64,000 bases of DNA from Micromonospora sp. WMMD1102 (GCF_029626265.1 NZ_JARUBN010000001.1:8607727-8671726), one strand, 5' to 3'; positions 45,633 through 53,738 are shown, numbered from the stretch's first letter. Notes: generated by a model from the letters alone, not told the origin. Made by a program: numbers and translations.

Positions 45633-45908
45633 TTACGTAAGGGTATCTGCACCCTCGCGCTTGGGAAGCAGGTCGGCGACCTGGACCCCGAGTACTCCGG
45701 CGATCCGCTCTAGGTCGTCCAGGTCGAACGCCGTCTCGCCGCGTAGGCGCCTGGACACGTACATCTCCGAGCGGTCGATGGCGGTTGCCAGCTTGGCGCC
45801 GCTCATCTGCCTGCGTCCGAGCAGCGCTCGGACCTCTTCGGCGACCAGCTCGCGGAGCCGGTTCTGTACGCGCATCTCGCGCATCTCCTCGTTCGACCCC
45901 TCACTCAT
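45633..45908 (-). CDS. XRE-family repressor (element immunity repressor candidate)
   Basis: This 91-residue protein has a charged N-terminal helix (NRLRELVAEEVRALLGRRQ) and a helix-turn-helix: SGAKLATAIDRSEMYVSRRLRG, then FDLDDLERIAGVLGVQVADLLP. It is the only leftward gene of the element and faces a second XRE gene over a 132-bp region with several palindromes, the layout of a phage CI/Cro switch. No ribosome site precedes the ATG; a -10-like TAGACA ends 8 nt before it, so the message may begin at the start codon. Length and fold match the rightward XRE protein, suggesting duplication. Confidence 0.85.
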   Translation of the reverse strand: MSEGSNEEMREMRVQNRLRELVAEEVRALLGRRQMSGAKLATAIDRSEMYVSRRLRGETAFDLDDLERIAGVLGVQVADLLPKREGADTLT

Positions 45909-45920
45909 GGGTCAAGTGTC

Positions 45921-45935
45921 TAACGCTGCGCGTGA
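45921..45935. promoter_or_regulatory. Operator-like palindrome overlapping the leftward promoter
   Basis: TAACGCTGCGCGTGA is an imperfect inverted repeat with the same TAACG half-site as the two sites to the right. The minus-strand -10-like TAGACA (917-922 of this stretch, i.e. 45917-45922) overlaps it, with TTGAGA 15 bp further upstream. Confidence 0.6.
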
Positions 45936-45978
45936 TATCTCAACCCTCAGCGTGTAGAAACATCCATGAACATTGCTG

Positions 45979-45995
45979 CTAACGGCATCCGTTAG
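45979..45995. promoter_or_regulatory. Operator-like palindrome, central site
   Basis: CTAACGGCATCCGTTAG has seven-base perfect arms around CAT. It lies midway between the two divergent promoters and shares the TAACG half-site. Confidence 0.7.
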
Positions 45996-46004
45996 AGTCT
46001 ACCC

Positions 46005-46034
46005 TTGACAGAGTAACGCCAGGCGTTAGATACT
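46005..46034 (+). promoter_or_regulatory. Rightward early promoter with embedded operator
   Basis: TTGACA (46005-46010) and TAGATA (46027-46032) are 16 bp apart. The perfect palindrome TAACGCCAGGCGTTA (46014-46028) fills the spacer and touches the -10 box, so a bound repressor would block polymerase. The predicted start of transcription falls at or next to the ATG at 46041. Confidence 0.75.
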
Positions 46035-46040
46035 AGCGTC

Positions 46041-46301
46041 ATGACTCGCCCCCAAACGCTCGCCGTTACGGCCGCCGCCGAGGTGCGCGCCGAGATGGGC
46101 AGGCAGCGCATCAGCGCCGCCGCGCTCGCCCGCGCCCTGGGCGTCAGCGACATGTACCTCTCCCGCCGGCTCTCCGGCGACGACCCGATCCCGTTCGACC
46201 TGTCCGAGATCGAGCGCATCGCTGAAGCGCTCGGCGTGCCGGTCGGCAACTTCCTGCCGAGCCTGACCCGCGCCGCCGCCAGCACGGCCGACGCCGCGTG
46301 A
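46041..46301 (+). CDS. Cro-like XRE-family regulator
   Basis: This 86-residue DNA-binding protein is the first gene of the rightward operon. Its helix-turn-helix ISAAALARALGVSDMYLSRRLSG and the next helix FDLSEIERIAEALGVPVG match the leftward repressor closely. The promoter's -10 box ends 8-9 nt before the ATG and no Shine-Dalgarno sequence is present, implying a leaderless message. It overlaps the next small gene by 4 nt. Confidence 0.85.
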   Translation: MTRPQTLAVTAAAEVRAEMGRQRISAAALARALGVSDMYLSRRLSGDDPIPFDLSEIERIAEALGVPVGNFLPSLTRAAASTADAA

Positions 46302-46420
46302 GCTGGATCGATCGGCTCTGGCCGCGCCCGAAGGACCCCGGCCGGCCACCGGACAACCGCCCGCCCGGCAAGCCCCCGCGAATCCGCAAACCCCCGCCGC
46401 CCCCGCCACCGAAGGAGTAG
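46298..46420 (+). CDS. Pro/Arg-rich small protein
   Basis: This 40-residue open frame starts with GTG overlapping the previous stop (GTGA) and encodes a Pro/Arg/Lys-rich peptide beginning VSWIDRLWPRP. It is supported by spacing and coupling only. The stop lies within a GAAGGAGTAG that also serves as ribosome site for the next gene. Confidence 0.5.
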   Translation: MSWIDRLWPRPKDPGRPPDNRPPGKPPRIRKPPPPPPPKE

Positions 46421-46426
46421 CGCGCT

Positions 46427-46657
46427 GTGTACCAGGCCATCGGTCCGATCACCGCCCGTCTGCTGATCGAGCACGGCGACCGGGCCGAGCCCTGCGCCGC
46501 CTGGTGGCCGCCGCGTCTGCACCCCGCGTACGCCCGTCCGGCCGCTGACGGCTGGCACTGCGGGCGCCCGTACCCCCCGGCCGGTCCGTCCATCGAGTTC
46601 GCCGCTCGTCAGTCACCGGGCCGGCCGGGGTCCACCGTCGCGGCGACCGCCGCCTGA
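46427..46657 (+). CDS. Small hypothetical phage-type protein
   Basis: This 76-residue protein of unknown function begins MYQAIGPITARLLIEHGDRAEP and contains a Trp-rich AAWWPPRLHPAYARP and a single Cys in GWHCGRPYP. The GTG start follows AAGGAG, 10 nt upstream. It sits between two other small genes of the early operon. Confidence 0.6.
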   Translation: MYQAIGPITARLLIEHGDRAEPCAAWWPPRLHPAYARPAADGWHCGRPYPPAGPSIEFAARQSPGRPGSTVAATAA

Positions 46658-46668
46658 AGGAGCTGATC

Positions 46669-46941
46669 GTGTTCGCACCGTGGATCGCGCTGGTGATGGC
46701 CGCCGCGTATGTCGTCGCCGGGATCACCGCCGTCCGGAACCGCCACCGGCCGGAGTCCGAGGCCCGGGCGCTGTCCGTCGCGCTGCCGCTGTCGGTCGCG
46801 CTGGCCGTCAACTTCGCGATGTGGGCGGCGTGGCCGGCTGCCGCGCTGACCGGTGGCGTCGCCGTCATGGACGCCGTGTTCCTCATCCGTGCTCGCCGTC
46901 GGGCGCATGCCCGCGAGCTGGAGCAGATCCGCAACCGCTGA
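46669..46941 (+). CDS. Small membrane protein
   Basis: This 90-residue protein has three hydrophobic stretches (WIALVMAAAYVVAGITAV, VALPLSVALAVNFAMWAAWPAAAL and GVAVMDAVFLI) and ends in a basic, Arg-rich cytoplasmic helix. The GTG start has AAGGAGCTG 7 nt upstream. Its role in the element is unknown. Confidence 0.65.
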   Translation: MFAPWIALVMAAAYVVAGITAVRNRHRPESEARALSVALPLSVALAVNFAMWAAWPAAALTGGVAVMDAVFLIRARRRAHARELEQIRNR

Positions 46942-47011
46942 CGCAAGACGGGCCGGGCGTCCGACCGCCCGACCCGCAACCCCCAACCCTCCCTACGAAA
47001 GGACCGGGGAC

Positions 47012-48517
47012 ATGAACCAGACCGTACCCGACAAGCCGACCGCCGCGCAGATCCAGTGCATCCGCCGGGCAGCCGGCCGGATCCCCGGCGAGGACGTGTG
47101 GACGTCGCGGCCGGACGTGGTGGAGCGGTGCGAGGTGGCCGGCTGGATTGACCGGGAGTCCGGCCCCGACGGGCAGTGGTTCGCGACGCCGGCCGGTCTG
47201 GCCGCGATCGAACCGCAGCCGGCCGCCGCCGAGGCGGGCACGGTCCGCGCCGACCAGATCCAGCCCGGCGCGATCCTGCCGCTGGCCACCGACGACCCGC
47301 CCTACACCGGCCTGCACGAGGTCGTCGCCGCCACCCCGTACTCCGACGCCGACGGCGACCCCATGGCCGCGTTGACCGTGACCCTGCTCGGCGGCGGGAA
47401 CCCGGATATCGTCCGCTTCCCGGCCGGCGCGCTGGTCGCGCTGGCGACCGAGGCGGAGATCGCCGAGCACCGGGACAGCGACCGCCGCAGGGAGCTGGCC
47501 GCCGCACTGGTCGACCTGGCCGAGCGGATCGAGCGGGACCGCCTGCCGATCGGCTACCACTACATCAAGTTCGTCCTCGGCGACCGGTCCGAGCTGGAGC
47601 GCTGGACGGCGTCGTACGGGCTGCCGGCCCCGCCGATCACACCGGGCGTGATCCCGCTCGTCAAGGCGGGTCCGTACTCGGTGGTGGAGGTCCAGTGCCG
47701 GGCCGACGCCATCGAGACGTCCACCGGGGACACCTCCCCCTCGGTGGCTGGTGCGGCGGGTGGGACGGGCCCGGCCGCGCCGTCCGGGCCGGAGGTGCCG
47801 GCCTCCGGCCCGGACAACCCCGTCGAGCACTGCCAGGTGTACGGCTACGCCGGGTGCGGCGAGTCCGGCGTTGAGTGCGCGTGCGGCGTCTCCTTCGACG
47901 GCTACCAGCACATCGCCGACGCGACCGCGTCGGCCGTCCCGATGGCCGACTGCACCGAGCCGGCGACCGAGCGGATCGAGGTGTACCGGCTCGACGGTGG
48001 GCGGATCGGCACGGTCTACCCCTGCACCGTGCATCGGGGCGAGGCCATGGCGGCGCTGCTGGCGGCCGGCCTGCGGGCCCGCACCGCTGGCGGGGTTTCC
48101 GGTGAGCCGTGCGGCTACGAGGTCAACTACATCACTGCGGGCCGGTCGCTGCTGGCCCCGACGAAGACGGCCGCCGAGGGTGCGAGGGACACGACGACCT
48201 CGGCGGATGCCCGCCGTACGCCGCGCGGCTACGACCCGACGCCGACGATCCTCGCCCGGACCCCGGATGAGATGCAGGACCAGATCGCGGCCTACGCGTC
48301 CGGCCTGGACGACTCGCACCCCGGCTGGCACTGGGACGACACCGAGTGGATGTCGTCGGAGCTGGCCCGGGAGGCGCAGGCCCGGCGGGAGGCGGACGGG
48401 CTGGAGCGGCCGTACCGGTGCGAGGGCTGCGGCAAGACGTCGCGGATCGTCGCGCACATGCCGGGCTGCCCGGTGGCCGCCGCGTTCGATGCGCGCCTGA
48501 GGGGGACCGTGCTGTGA
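47012..48517 (+). CDS. Large cysteine-containing hypothetical protein
   Basis: This 501-residue protein has no assigned function. Residues 8-70 look like a winged or helical domain (AAQIQCIRRAAGRIPGEDVW). A beta-rich section follows (VRADQIQPGAILPLATDDPP), resembling conserved actinophage proteins. A Gly/Ala/Pro linker lies near 250. The second half has cysteine clusters: CGESGVECACGVSFDGY, then CTEPATERIEVYRLDGG, and finally RCEGCGKTSRIVAHMPGCP at the C terminus, a likely zinc site. The ATG follows GGACCGGGGA. It overlaps the next gene by 4 nt. Confidence 0.65.
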   Translation: MNQTVPDKPTAAQIQCIRRAAGRIPGEDVWTSRPDVVERCEVAGWIDRESGPDGQWFATPAGLAAIEPQPAAAEAGTVRADQIQPGAILPLATDDPPYTGLHEVVAATPYSDADGDPMAALTVTLLGGGNPDIVRFPAGALVALATEAEIAEHRDSDRRRELAAALVDLAERIERDRLPIGYHYIKFVLGDRSELERWTASYGLPAPPITPGVIPLVKAGPYSVVEVQCRADAIETSTGDTSPSVAGAAGGTGPAAPSGPEVPASGPDNPVEHCQVYGYAGCGESGVECACGVSFDGYQHIADATASAVPMADCTEPATERIEVYRLDGGRIGTVYPCTVHRGEAMAALLAAGLRARTAGGVSGEPCGYEVNYITAGRSLLAPTKTAAEGARDTTTSADARRTPRGYDPTPTILARTPDEMQDQIAAYASGLDDSHPGWHWDDTEWMSSELAREAQARREADGLERPYRCEGCGKTSRIVAHMPGCPVAAAFDARLRGTVL

Positions 48518-48771
48518 GCGGCCTGAGGAACTACACCCGCTGGCGCGCGCAGCCCGACGGCACCCTCCACGCCGACATCCTCAGCGCGAAGCTCGACATC
48601 ACCGTCCAGCCGGCTACCGGCCTGGTCCGGGTCGGCGAGCACGTACTCACCCCTGACGAGTCGCGCATGATCGGCGTCCGGCTGATCGACGCCGCCGTGC
48701 TGGCGGATGGGGAGCGGGCGATCCGCCGGCCCGCCGTGGACGCCGACCCGCCCCTGAGGGCCGCGCGGTGA
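48514..48771 (+). CDS. Hypothetical protein, early operon
   Basis: This 85-residue protein of unknown function contains a beta-strand-rich stretch: NYTRWRAQPDGTLHADILSA, LDITVQPATGLVRVGEHVL. The GTG start overlaps the stop of the larger gene before it, and its stop overlaps the next start, both by 4 nt. Confidence 0.6.
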   Translation: MSGLRNYTRWRAQPDGTLHADILSAKLDITVQPATGLVRVGEHVLTPDESRMIGVRLIDAAVLADGERAIRRPAVDADPPLRAAR

Positions 48772-49136
48772 CCGCCCCGATGTGGGTCGGCGTTGGCCTC
48801 ATCGTCGTCGGGTTGCAGGCCCTGTTCGTCGGCCTGTTCTACGGCGCCGCGAAGGCGAACCGGGAGGCGGAGCGGGTCGAGCCCGCCCGCCGCCCGGCGG
48901 CCCCGGACCTGTCCGACACCCTCGCCGCCCGGATCGCGCAGGCCGACCAGATCGCCGCCACGGGGGCGGCCGAGCTGGACGCGGTCGACGCGCACTTCGC
49001 CACCGCCGCCGCGCTGCTCCAGCCGGACTCGCTGGACGCCGACGTGGCCGCCGTCATCCGCCAGGCCGAGGCCATCACCCGCTACGCGGCCGGCGACGTT
49101 ACCGACCTTCCGATCATCCCTGGAGACCAGCCATGA
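48768..49136 (+). CDS. Single-pass membrane protein with helical tail
   Basis: This 122-residue protein has one N-terminal helix in the membrane (MWVGVGLIVVGLQALFVGLFYG, residues 5-26). The cytoplasmic tail is helical (LSDTLAARIAQADQIAATGAAELDA ... VAAVIRQAEAITRYA). The topology resembles phage membrane proteins of unknown role. GTG start and stop are both in 4-nt overlaps. Confidence 0.65.
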   Translation: MTAPMWVGVGLIVVGLQALFVGLFYGAAKANREAERVEPARRPAAPDLSDTLAARIAQADQIAATGAAELDAVDAHFATAAALLQPDSLDADVAAVIRQAEAITRYAAGDVTDLPIIPGDQP

Positions 49137-49387
49137 TGCAGACCCTCATCGACGCGCTGCCGATCCTCGGCGCGACCGTCATCCCCGCCCTGGTGCTGCT
49201 CGCCATCGGCTACGTGCTCCGGCCGCAGGGCGGCGACCGGTGGTTGTCCCCCCGCCCGGTCCCGGTCCGGGAGCTGACCCGCCGGCTCGACCGGGAGTGG
49301 CGGGCGCATCCGGAGTGGACGGCGCTGCTGCTGGGCCGGGACGGGCACCAGGCGTGGACGGTCCGGCCCGTCGGGGGTTCGCGATGA
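49133..49387 (+). CDS. Small single-pass membrane protein
   Basis: This 84-residue protein has one helix at about 7-27 (DALPILGATVIPALVLLAIGYVL), then a basic region (RELTRRLDREWRAHPEW). ATGA overlaps join it to both neighbours. Its function is unknown. Confidence 0.6.
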   Translation: MMQTLIDALPILGATVIPALVLLAIGYVLRPQGGDRWLSPRPVPVRELTRRLDREWRAHPEWTALLLGRDGHQAWTVRPVGGSR

Positions 49388-50235
49388 CCGCCCGGGAGCC
49401 GCTCGACCTGAACCGCCTCGCCGCACTCGACGCGCGGGCGACGCCCGGCCCGTGGCGGGTCGTGCTGGACGACACCGAGAGCCCGACCACCGTGTGGCAG
49501 GTGTGCGCCTCGCCCAGCCACACGGAAGAGGTCGACCCCAACGGCGACACGGTGTTCGACTGCTGCGCCGACGGCGGGCTGCACGGCGAGCCGTTCTTCC
49601 TAGAGCGCGACGCCGAGTTCGTGGCCGAGGCCCGGACCGCGCTGCCCGCGCTGGTCGCCGAGCTGCGGGCGCTGCGGGCCAAGCTCGACCTGCCGTGCGG
49701 CTCGTGCCACCCGTGCACTGAGTGGTCCGCAGAGACGTGGCGCCGCGCCGACCGCACCGTGCCGGACGTCCACCAGTGGGATGAAGTCCTGGCCGAGCGG
49801 GACCAGGCCCGGGCCGACGCCGAGCGGCTGACCGCCCAGCTCGCCGAGGCGACCGTGAAGGCCGTCGTCACCGGCGGCCCGGTCGTGACGCTGGCCGACG
49901 ACGTGCTGCCCGAGCGGACCGCCGTGCCGGGCGAGCCGCTGCCGCCGATCCCCGACAGCGCGTACCCAGCCGGCGCGACGCCGCTGGCCACCGTGGACCA
50001 CCGGTCCATCATCAGCCGCGCCCACCGTCACCTGATCGCCACCGGCTGGCGCGGCGACTCCTGCACCCCGATGGCCGGTGGCAGCACGGAGTACGTGCTG
50101 CGCCGACCCGGAGGCCGGATCGAGGCCCTCGTCGGCGGCACCGGGAAGCTGACGGCGGTGACCCTCGCCGGCCTGAGCCCGGAACAGATCAGCGACCTGG
50201 CGCGGGCGGTCGGCCCGGTCGGCGGTGACCGGTGA
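49384..50235 (+). CDS. Ead/Ea22-like phage protein
   Basis: This 283-residue protein carries the segment LNRLAALDARATPGPWRV at the N terminus and FLERDAEFVAEARTALPALVAELRAL near residue 75, typical of Ead/Ea22-like proteins found in phage early regions. Their function is unknown. A CGSCHPC motif near 103 is followed by a helical section (VLAERDQARADAERLTAQLA) and a C-terminal domain with SIISRAHRHLIATGW and TEYVLRRPGGRIEAL. ATGA and GTGA overlaps link it to its neighbours. Confidence 0.75.
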   Translation: MTAREPLDLNRLAALDARATPGPWRVVLDDTESPTTVWQVCASPSHTEEVDPNGDTVFDCCADGGLHGEPFFLERDAEFVAEARTALPALVAELRALRAKLDLPCGSCHPCTEWSAETWRRADRTVPDVHQWDEVLAERDQARADAERLTAQLAEATVKAVVTGGPVVTLADDVLPERTAVPGEPLPPIPDSAYPAGATPLATVDHRSIISRAHRHLIATGWRGDSCTPMAGGSTEYVLRRPGGRIEALVGGTGKLTAVTLAGLSPEQISDLARAVGPVGGDR

Positions 50236-50372
50236 TCTCGACGCTCGCGGCCACGCTCGCCGCCGCCGAGGACACCGGGTCCGTCGTCGCCCTGGTCGGC
50301 TGCGTGCCGCTGTTCGTGATCGGCCTCTTCGTCTTCCAGCTCTGGGACAGCAACCGGGGTGATCGGCGATGA
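50232..50372 (+). CDS. 46-residue membrane peptide
   Basis: This short open frame encodes VISTLAATLAAAEDTG followed by one hydrophobic helix, VALVGCVPLFVIGLFVFQLW, and a basic end. It is supported by 4-nt overlaps with both neighbours and by lack of any other gene in the gap. Confidence 0.55.
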   Translation: MISTLAATLAAAEDTGSVVALVGCVPLFVIGLFVFQLWDSNRGDRR

Positions 50373-51388
50373 CCGCCGTTGAGCTGCTGCCCGCCGCCGA
50401 GGCCACCCCGGACAATCCGCGCTGGCACGAGCTGCGCCGGGCCGGGGTCACCGCGTCCGAGGTCGCCGCGCTGGTCGGCATCAGCCCGTGGGACTCGGCG
50501 TTCTCGCTCTACCACCGGAAGGCCAACGGCTGGGAGGTAGAGGACAACGAGGACCTGTCCAACGGTCGCCGCTGCGAGCCGGTCATCGCAGAGTGGTGGG
50601 CGGACACCCACCCGGACGCGGTCGTGTGTCCAGCCGGCCTGTACGCCAGCCAAGCCCGACCGTGGCAGCTCGCCACCCCGGACCGACTGGTGCACATGGC
50701 CTGCCCGTGCTGTGACGGATCCGGCGGCGGCTGCGGTTGCGGCGGTGGCTTCGGCATCTCGCTCTGCGTGGACTGCCGGGGCACCGGTGCCGGCGGCCCG
50801 GCCCACGCGGTGCTGGAGTGCAAGTGGACCGCCCGCTGGGACGGCTGGGGCGAGCCCGACACCGATGAGATCCCCGTCTACTACCGGGCCCAGGTGCTCT
50901 GGCAGTGCGACGTCCTCGACGTCGATGAGTGGCACCTGGCGATGCTCGGCCCCGGCGGCTTCCGGGCCTACCACGGCCGCCGGGATGAGAAAGACCTCCG
51001 GATCCTGCGCGGTGCGGCGGCCGTGCACATCGCCCAGCGCGCCGCCGGCACCCCGCCGCCGATCGATGACCACCCGGCGACCGCGACCGCGCTGAAGGCG
51101 CTCCACCCGTCGGTGGAGGACTTCGACGTGGAGGTGCCGGTCGAGCTGGCCGAGGGCTACCGGCGGGCGCGGGCGCTGCGGCAGCGGATCGAGCGGGTGG
51201 TCGACGGCTACGAGGCCCGGATTCGGGCGGCGATCGGCTCGGGCCGCCGGGCGATGTGCAACGGCCGGCTGGTCGCGTCCCGGTCGGTCTACGACCAGTC
51301 CGGCGACACGGCCGAGCTGACCGCGCTGGAAGACGACTGGCCGGTCGTGGACCGGCTCAACCCCGGCCGATCGGCCACCTACGCCTGA
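50369..51388 (+). CDS. YqaJ-family recombination exonuclease with cysteine-rich insert
   Basis: This 339-residue lambda-exonuclease-like 5'-3' nuclease works with RecT in phage-type recombination. YqaJ motifs are GVTASEVAALVGISPW near 26-41, GRRCEPVI with E70, ATPDRLV with D105, and the LECKW motif with E150 and K152, followed by YYRAQVLWQ. Between D105 and E150 there is an insert, CPCCDGSGGGCGCGGGFGIS and CVDCRGTG (112-140), with seven cysteines in a DnaJ-zinc-finger-like CxxCxGxG pattern. This is unusual for the family. A C-terminal helical region follows (YRRARALRQRIERVVDGYEA). ATG overlap with the preceding gene. recT lies two genes downstream. Confidence 0.9.
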   Translation: MTAVELLPAAEATPDNPRWHELRRAGVTASEVAALVGISPWDSAFSLYHRKANGWEVEDNEDLSNGRRCEPVIAEWWADTHPDAVVCPAGLYASQARPWQLATPDRLVHMACPCCDGSGGGCGCGGGFGISLCVDCRGTGAGGPAHAVLECKWTARWDGWGEPDTDEIPVYYRAQVLWQCDVLDVDEWHLAMLGPGGFRAYHGRRDEKDLRILRGAAAVHIAQRAAGTPPPIDDHPATATALKALHPSVEDFDVEVPVELAEGYRRARALRQRIERVVDGYEARIRAAIGSGRRAMCNGRLVASRSVYDQSGDTAELTALEDDWPVVDRLNPGRSATYA

Positions 51389-51401
51389 GAGGAGCTGTCC
51401 G

Positions 51402-51899
51402 ATGGGACTGGACATCACCGCCTACAGCCACCTGAACCACCTCGGCAAGCACACCGACGACTGGTGCGAGAGCGAGGAGCACATCCAGGCGTACGCCTAC
51501 GACGCGTTCCCGGAGTCGTTCCGGGGGATCCCGATCCTCGGCACCCGCGTAAGCGGCTCAACATTCTTCGACGGTGGCTGCTACGAGCGCACCGAGAAGA
51601 CGGAGGCGCACGGCTTCCGGGCCGGCTCGTACTCCGGCTACGGCCGCTGGCGGGACGGCCTGCGCGAGGCGTTCAACCCGGCAGCCGATCCGGCCCGCCC
51701 GTTCTTCGAGCTGATCTGGTTCGCCGACAACGAGGGCTCCATCGGGCCGGACGCCGCCCGGGATCTGCTCGCCGACTTCCGCGAGTACGCCGACCGGTAC
51801 GCCGCCGAGTTCGACGACGACTACGACCGCCAGCGGTACGCCGACTGGACCCGCGCCTTCGAGCTGGCCGCCGACGGTGGCCTCGTCTACTTCCACTGA
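51402..51899 (+). CDS. Conserved phage hypothetical protein
   Basis: This 165-residue protein opens MGLDITAYSHLNHLGKH. It contains SGSTFFDGGCYERTEKTEA, SYSGYGRWRDGLREAF and FELIWFADNEGSIGPDAARDL, a pattern recalled from many phage and prophage proteins of unknown function. The C-terminal half is helical and acidic. AGAGGAG stands before the ATG. It lies between the exonuclease and recT genes but is not a known recombination partner. Confidence 0.7.
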   Translation: MGLDITAYSHLNHLGKHTDDWCESEEHIQAYAYDAFPESFRGIPILGTRVSGSTFFDGGCYERTEKTEAHGFRAGSYSGYGRWRDGLREAFNPAADPARPFFELIWFADNEGSIGPDAARDLLADFREYADRYAAEFDDDYDRQRYADWTRAFELAADGGLVYFH

Positions 51900-51911
51900 G
51901 GAGCGCCAACC

Positions 51912-52817
51912 GTGGCTGAGACCATCGCGAACGCCGTCGCCCAGCGGGACAACTCCCCGGCCGGCCTGATCAAGCAGTACTCGACCAGCTTCGCCCAGGT
52001 GCTCCCCTCGCACGTCAAGGCAGAGACGTGGGTTCGGCTCGCCCAGGGCGCACTGAAGCGGGGCAGGCGGGTCGATGACAAGCCCACCAACCCGTTCGAG
52101 CTGGAACAGGCCGCCGCGAACAACCCCGGCGTGTTCCTCGCCGCGCTGCTCGACGCCGCCCGGCTCGGCCTGGACCCCGGCACCGAGCAGTACTACCTGA
52201 CCCCGCGCAAGCAGCGCGGCCGGCTGGAGATTCTCGGCATCGTCGGCTACCAGGGCCACATCGAGCTGATGTACCGGGCCGGCGCCGTATCCAGCATCGT
52301 CGCCGAGGTCGTCCGCGAGCACGACGAATACCGGTACCAGCGCGGCGTCGATGAAGTGCCGGTGCACCGGTTCACGCCGTTCGCGGGCGAGGCCGAGCGG
52401 GGCCCGCTGCTCGGCGTCTACGCGTACGCGCGGATGAAGGACGGCGCGGTGTCGCGGGTGGTCGAGCTGGGCCGCGACGACATAGCCCGGATCAAGCAGT
52501 CGTCGCAGGGGTCCGACTCGAAGTACTCGCCGTGGGTCAACCACGAGCCCGCGATGTGGCTGAAGTCGGCGGTCCGGCAGCTCCAGAAGTGGGTGCCGAC
52601 CAGCGCCGAGTACCGCCGGGAGCAGCTCAGGGCGGCGGCCGAGGCGCAGCGGGTGGCGGCCGAGCCGGTGATGCCGGAGGGGACGGCAGCCGCGCAGGCG
52701 GACTACATCGACGGGGACGTGGTGGAGGACGCCGCCGACGTGCCGGGCGACGTGCCGCCGGTCGGGCCGGACGCCGAGCCCTGGCCGGAGACGGCCACGC
52801 CGGGCGGCCAGCCGTGA
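51912..52817 (+). CDS. recT: RecT-family single-strand annealing protein
   Basis: RecT pairs complementary single strands made by the exonuclease. The 301-residue protein shows the usual core: LAQGALKRG-type N region, NPGVFLAALLDAARLGLDPG, QYYLTPRKQRGRLEILGIVGYQGHIELMYRAG-type central strands, VREHDEY, LLGVYAYARMKDG, then SPWVNHEPAMWLKSAVRQLQKWVP. An acidic, disordered tail of about 60 residues follows, as in other annealing proteins that contact SSB. GTG start with GAGGAG 8 nt upstream. The module exonuclease-RecT-RuvC resembles Redβ-type sets. Confidence 0.95.
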   Translation: MAETIANAVAQRDNSPAGLIKQYSTSFAQVLPSHVKAETWVRLAQGALKRGRRVDDKPTNPFELEQAAANNPGVFLAALLDAARLGLDPGTEQYYLTPRKQRGRLEILGIVGYQGHIELMYRAGAVSSIVAEVVREHDEYRYQRGVDEVPVHRFTPFAGEAERGPLLGVYAYARMKDGAVSRVVELGRDDIARIKQSSQGSDSKYSPWVNHEPAMWLKSAVRQLQKWVPTSAEYRREQLRAAAEAQRVAAEPVMPEGTAAAQADYIDGDVVEDAADVPGDVPPVGPDAEPWPETATPGGQP

Positions 52818-53095
52818 GCGACCGCGGCCCGGTCCAGACGTACGAGATCACCTGGATGTCCGGGCACATCGAGACCGTGCTGGCGCACCAGGTGTCGTGG
52901 CCGAACAACGGCATGGCGCTGGTGCCGGCGGGGCTGATGTTCGGCGCCGCGCAGGAGTCAGCACCGTCGATCATCCGAATGCACGCCGAACTCGATGGGC
53001 ACTGGACGCTCACCCTGTCGGCCCGCGAAGAGGACATCCGGACGATCCGGCTCGTCACGCAGCCGGAACCGGTCCCGGGCGGTGAGGGCCAGTGA
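52814..53095 (+). CDS. Hypothetical protein between recT and ruvC-like gene
   Basis: This 93-residue protein is beta-rich: TYEITWMSGHIETVLAHQVSW, SIIRMHAELDGHWTLTLSA and EEDIRTIRLVTQP. It is not recognised. It overlaps recT and the resolvase gene by 4 nt each, so it may help in recombination. Confidence 0.6.
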   Translation: MSDRGPVQTYEITWMSGHIETVLAHQVSWPNNGMALVPAGLMFGAAQESAPSIIRMHAELDGHWTLTLSAREEDIRTIRLVTQPEPVPGGEGQ

Positions 53096-53643
53096 CCCTG
53101 CGCGCCGTCGCGATCGACCTCGCTCTCCGGGCCACCGGCCTGAGCTGGACGTGCGACCACCACGCCAAGCCGAAGCCCGGCACCCGCACCGTCTGGGCCG
53201 ACCGGCTCGCCGGCCACCAGCGGATCCACCACATCCTCACCGATGTCGCCGCGGCCATCGCCTGCCGGCCGCACATCGTGGCCATCGAGGCGATGTACGC
53301 CGGCACCGGCAAGGGCGGCACCCCGCTCCGGCTCGCCGAGTTGCACGGGGTGGTGACCCACTTTCTGTGGACGAAGAAGGTTCCGTACGTCTACGTCGAG
53401 CCGCAGCAGATCAAGATCTACGTCACCGGGAACGGGAACGCGGACAAGACGCAGGTCACCGAGGCGGTCATCGCCGAGTACGGGCACCTGGCCCACGTCG
53501 GCACCGAGCACGAGGCCGACTCGTTCGGACTGCTGGCCCTGGCCGCGCACGCCTACGACGCGCCGCTGACCACCGTGCTGAACCCGAAGCGAACGCGGGC
53601 GATCACGTCGGTGCGCTGGCCGGACCTGGCGGGTGCGCGGTGA
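53092..53643 (+). CDS. RuvC-like Holliday junction resolvase
   Basis: This 183-residue RNase H-fold nuclease probably cuts four-way junctions made during phage recombination. VAIDLALRATGLSW supplies D9; HIVAIEAMYAGTGKGGTPLRL supplies the middle Glu; and EHEADSFGLLALAAHAY supplies the C-terminal acidic residues. The TKKVPYVYVEPQQIKIYVTGNG and KTQVTEAVI segments are typical of RuvC relatives. GTG overlaps the previous stop. Confidence 0.85.
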   Translation: MTLRAVAIDLALRATGLSWTCDHHAKPKPGTRTVWADRLAGHQRIHHILTDVAAAIACRPHIVAIEAMYAGTGKGGTPLRLAELHGVVTHFLWTKKVPYVYVEPQQIKIYVTGNGNADKTQVTEAVIAEYGHLAHVGTEHEADSFGLLALAAHAYDAPLTTVLNPKRTRAITSVRWPDLAGAR

Positions 53644-53738
53644 GCCGGGCCGAGGGCGGCTACGACACCGCCCGCGTCTCCGCCGCCGACGCCGACCGGG
53701 CCGCCCGTGCCGAGCGGGAGGCGGTGGACGCCGGATGA
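53640..53738 (+). CDS. Very short open frame, 32 residues
   Basis: GTG to TGA with 4-nt overlaps at both ends; the product is a charged peptide ending AARAEREAVDAG. It may be a real leader or spacer cistron that keeps coupling intact. There is no further support. Confidence 0.4.
   Translation: MSRAEGGYDTARVSAADADRAARAEREAVDAG

Noticed and set aside
46883..48457. Minus-strand open frame opposite the early gene at 47012
   Set aside because: The rightward gene shows start/stop coupling and a ribosome site; the antisense frame has neither.
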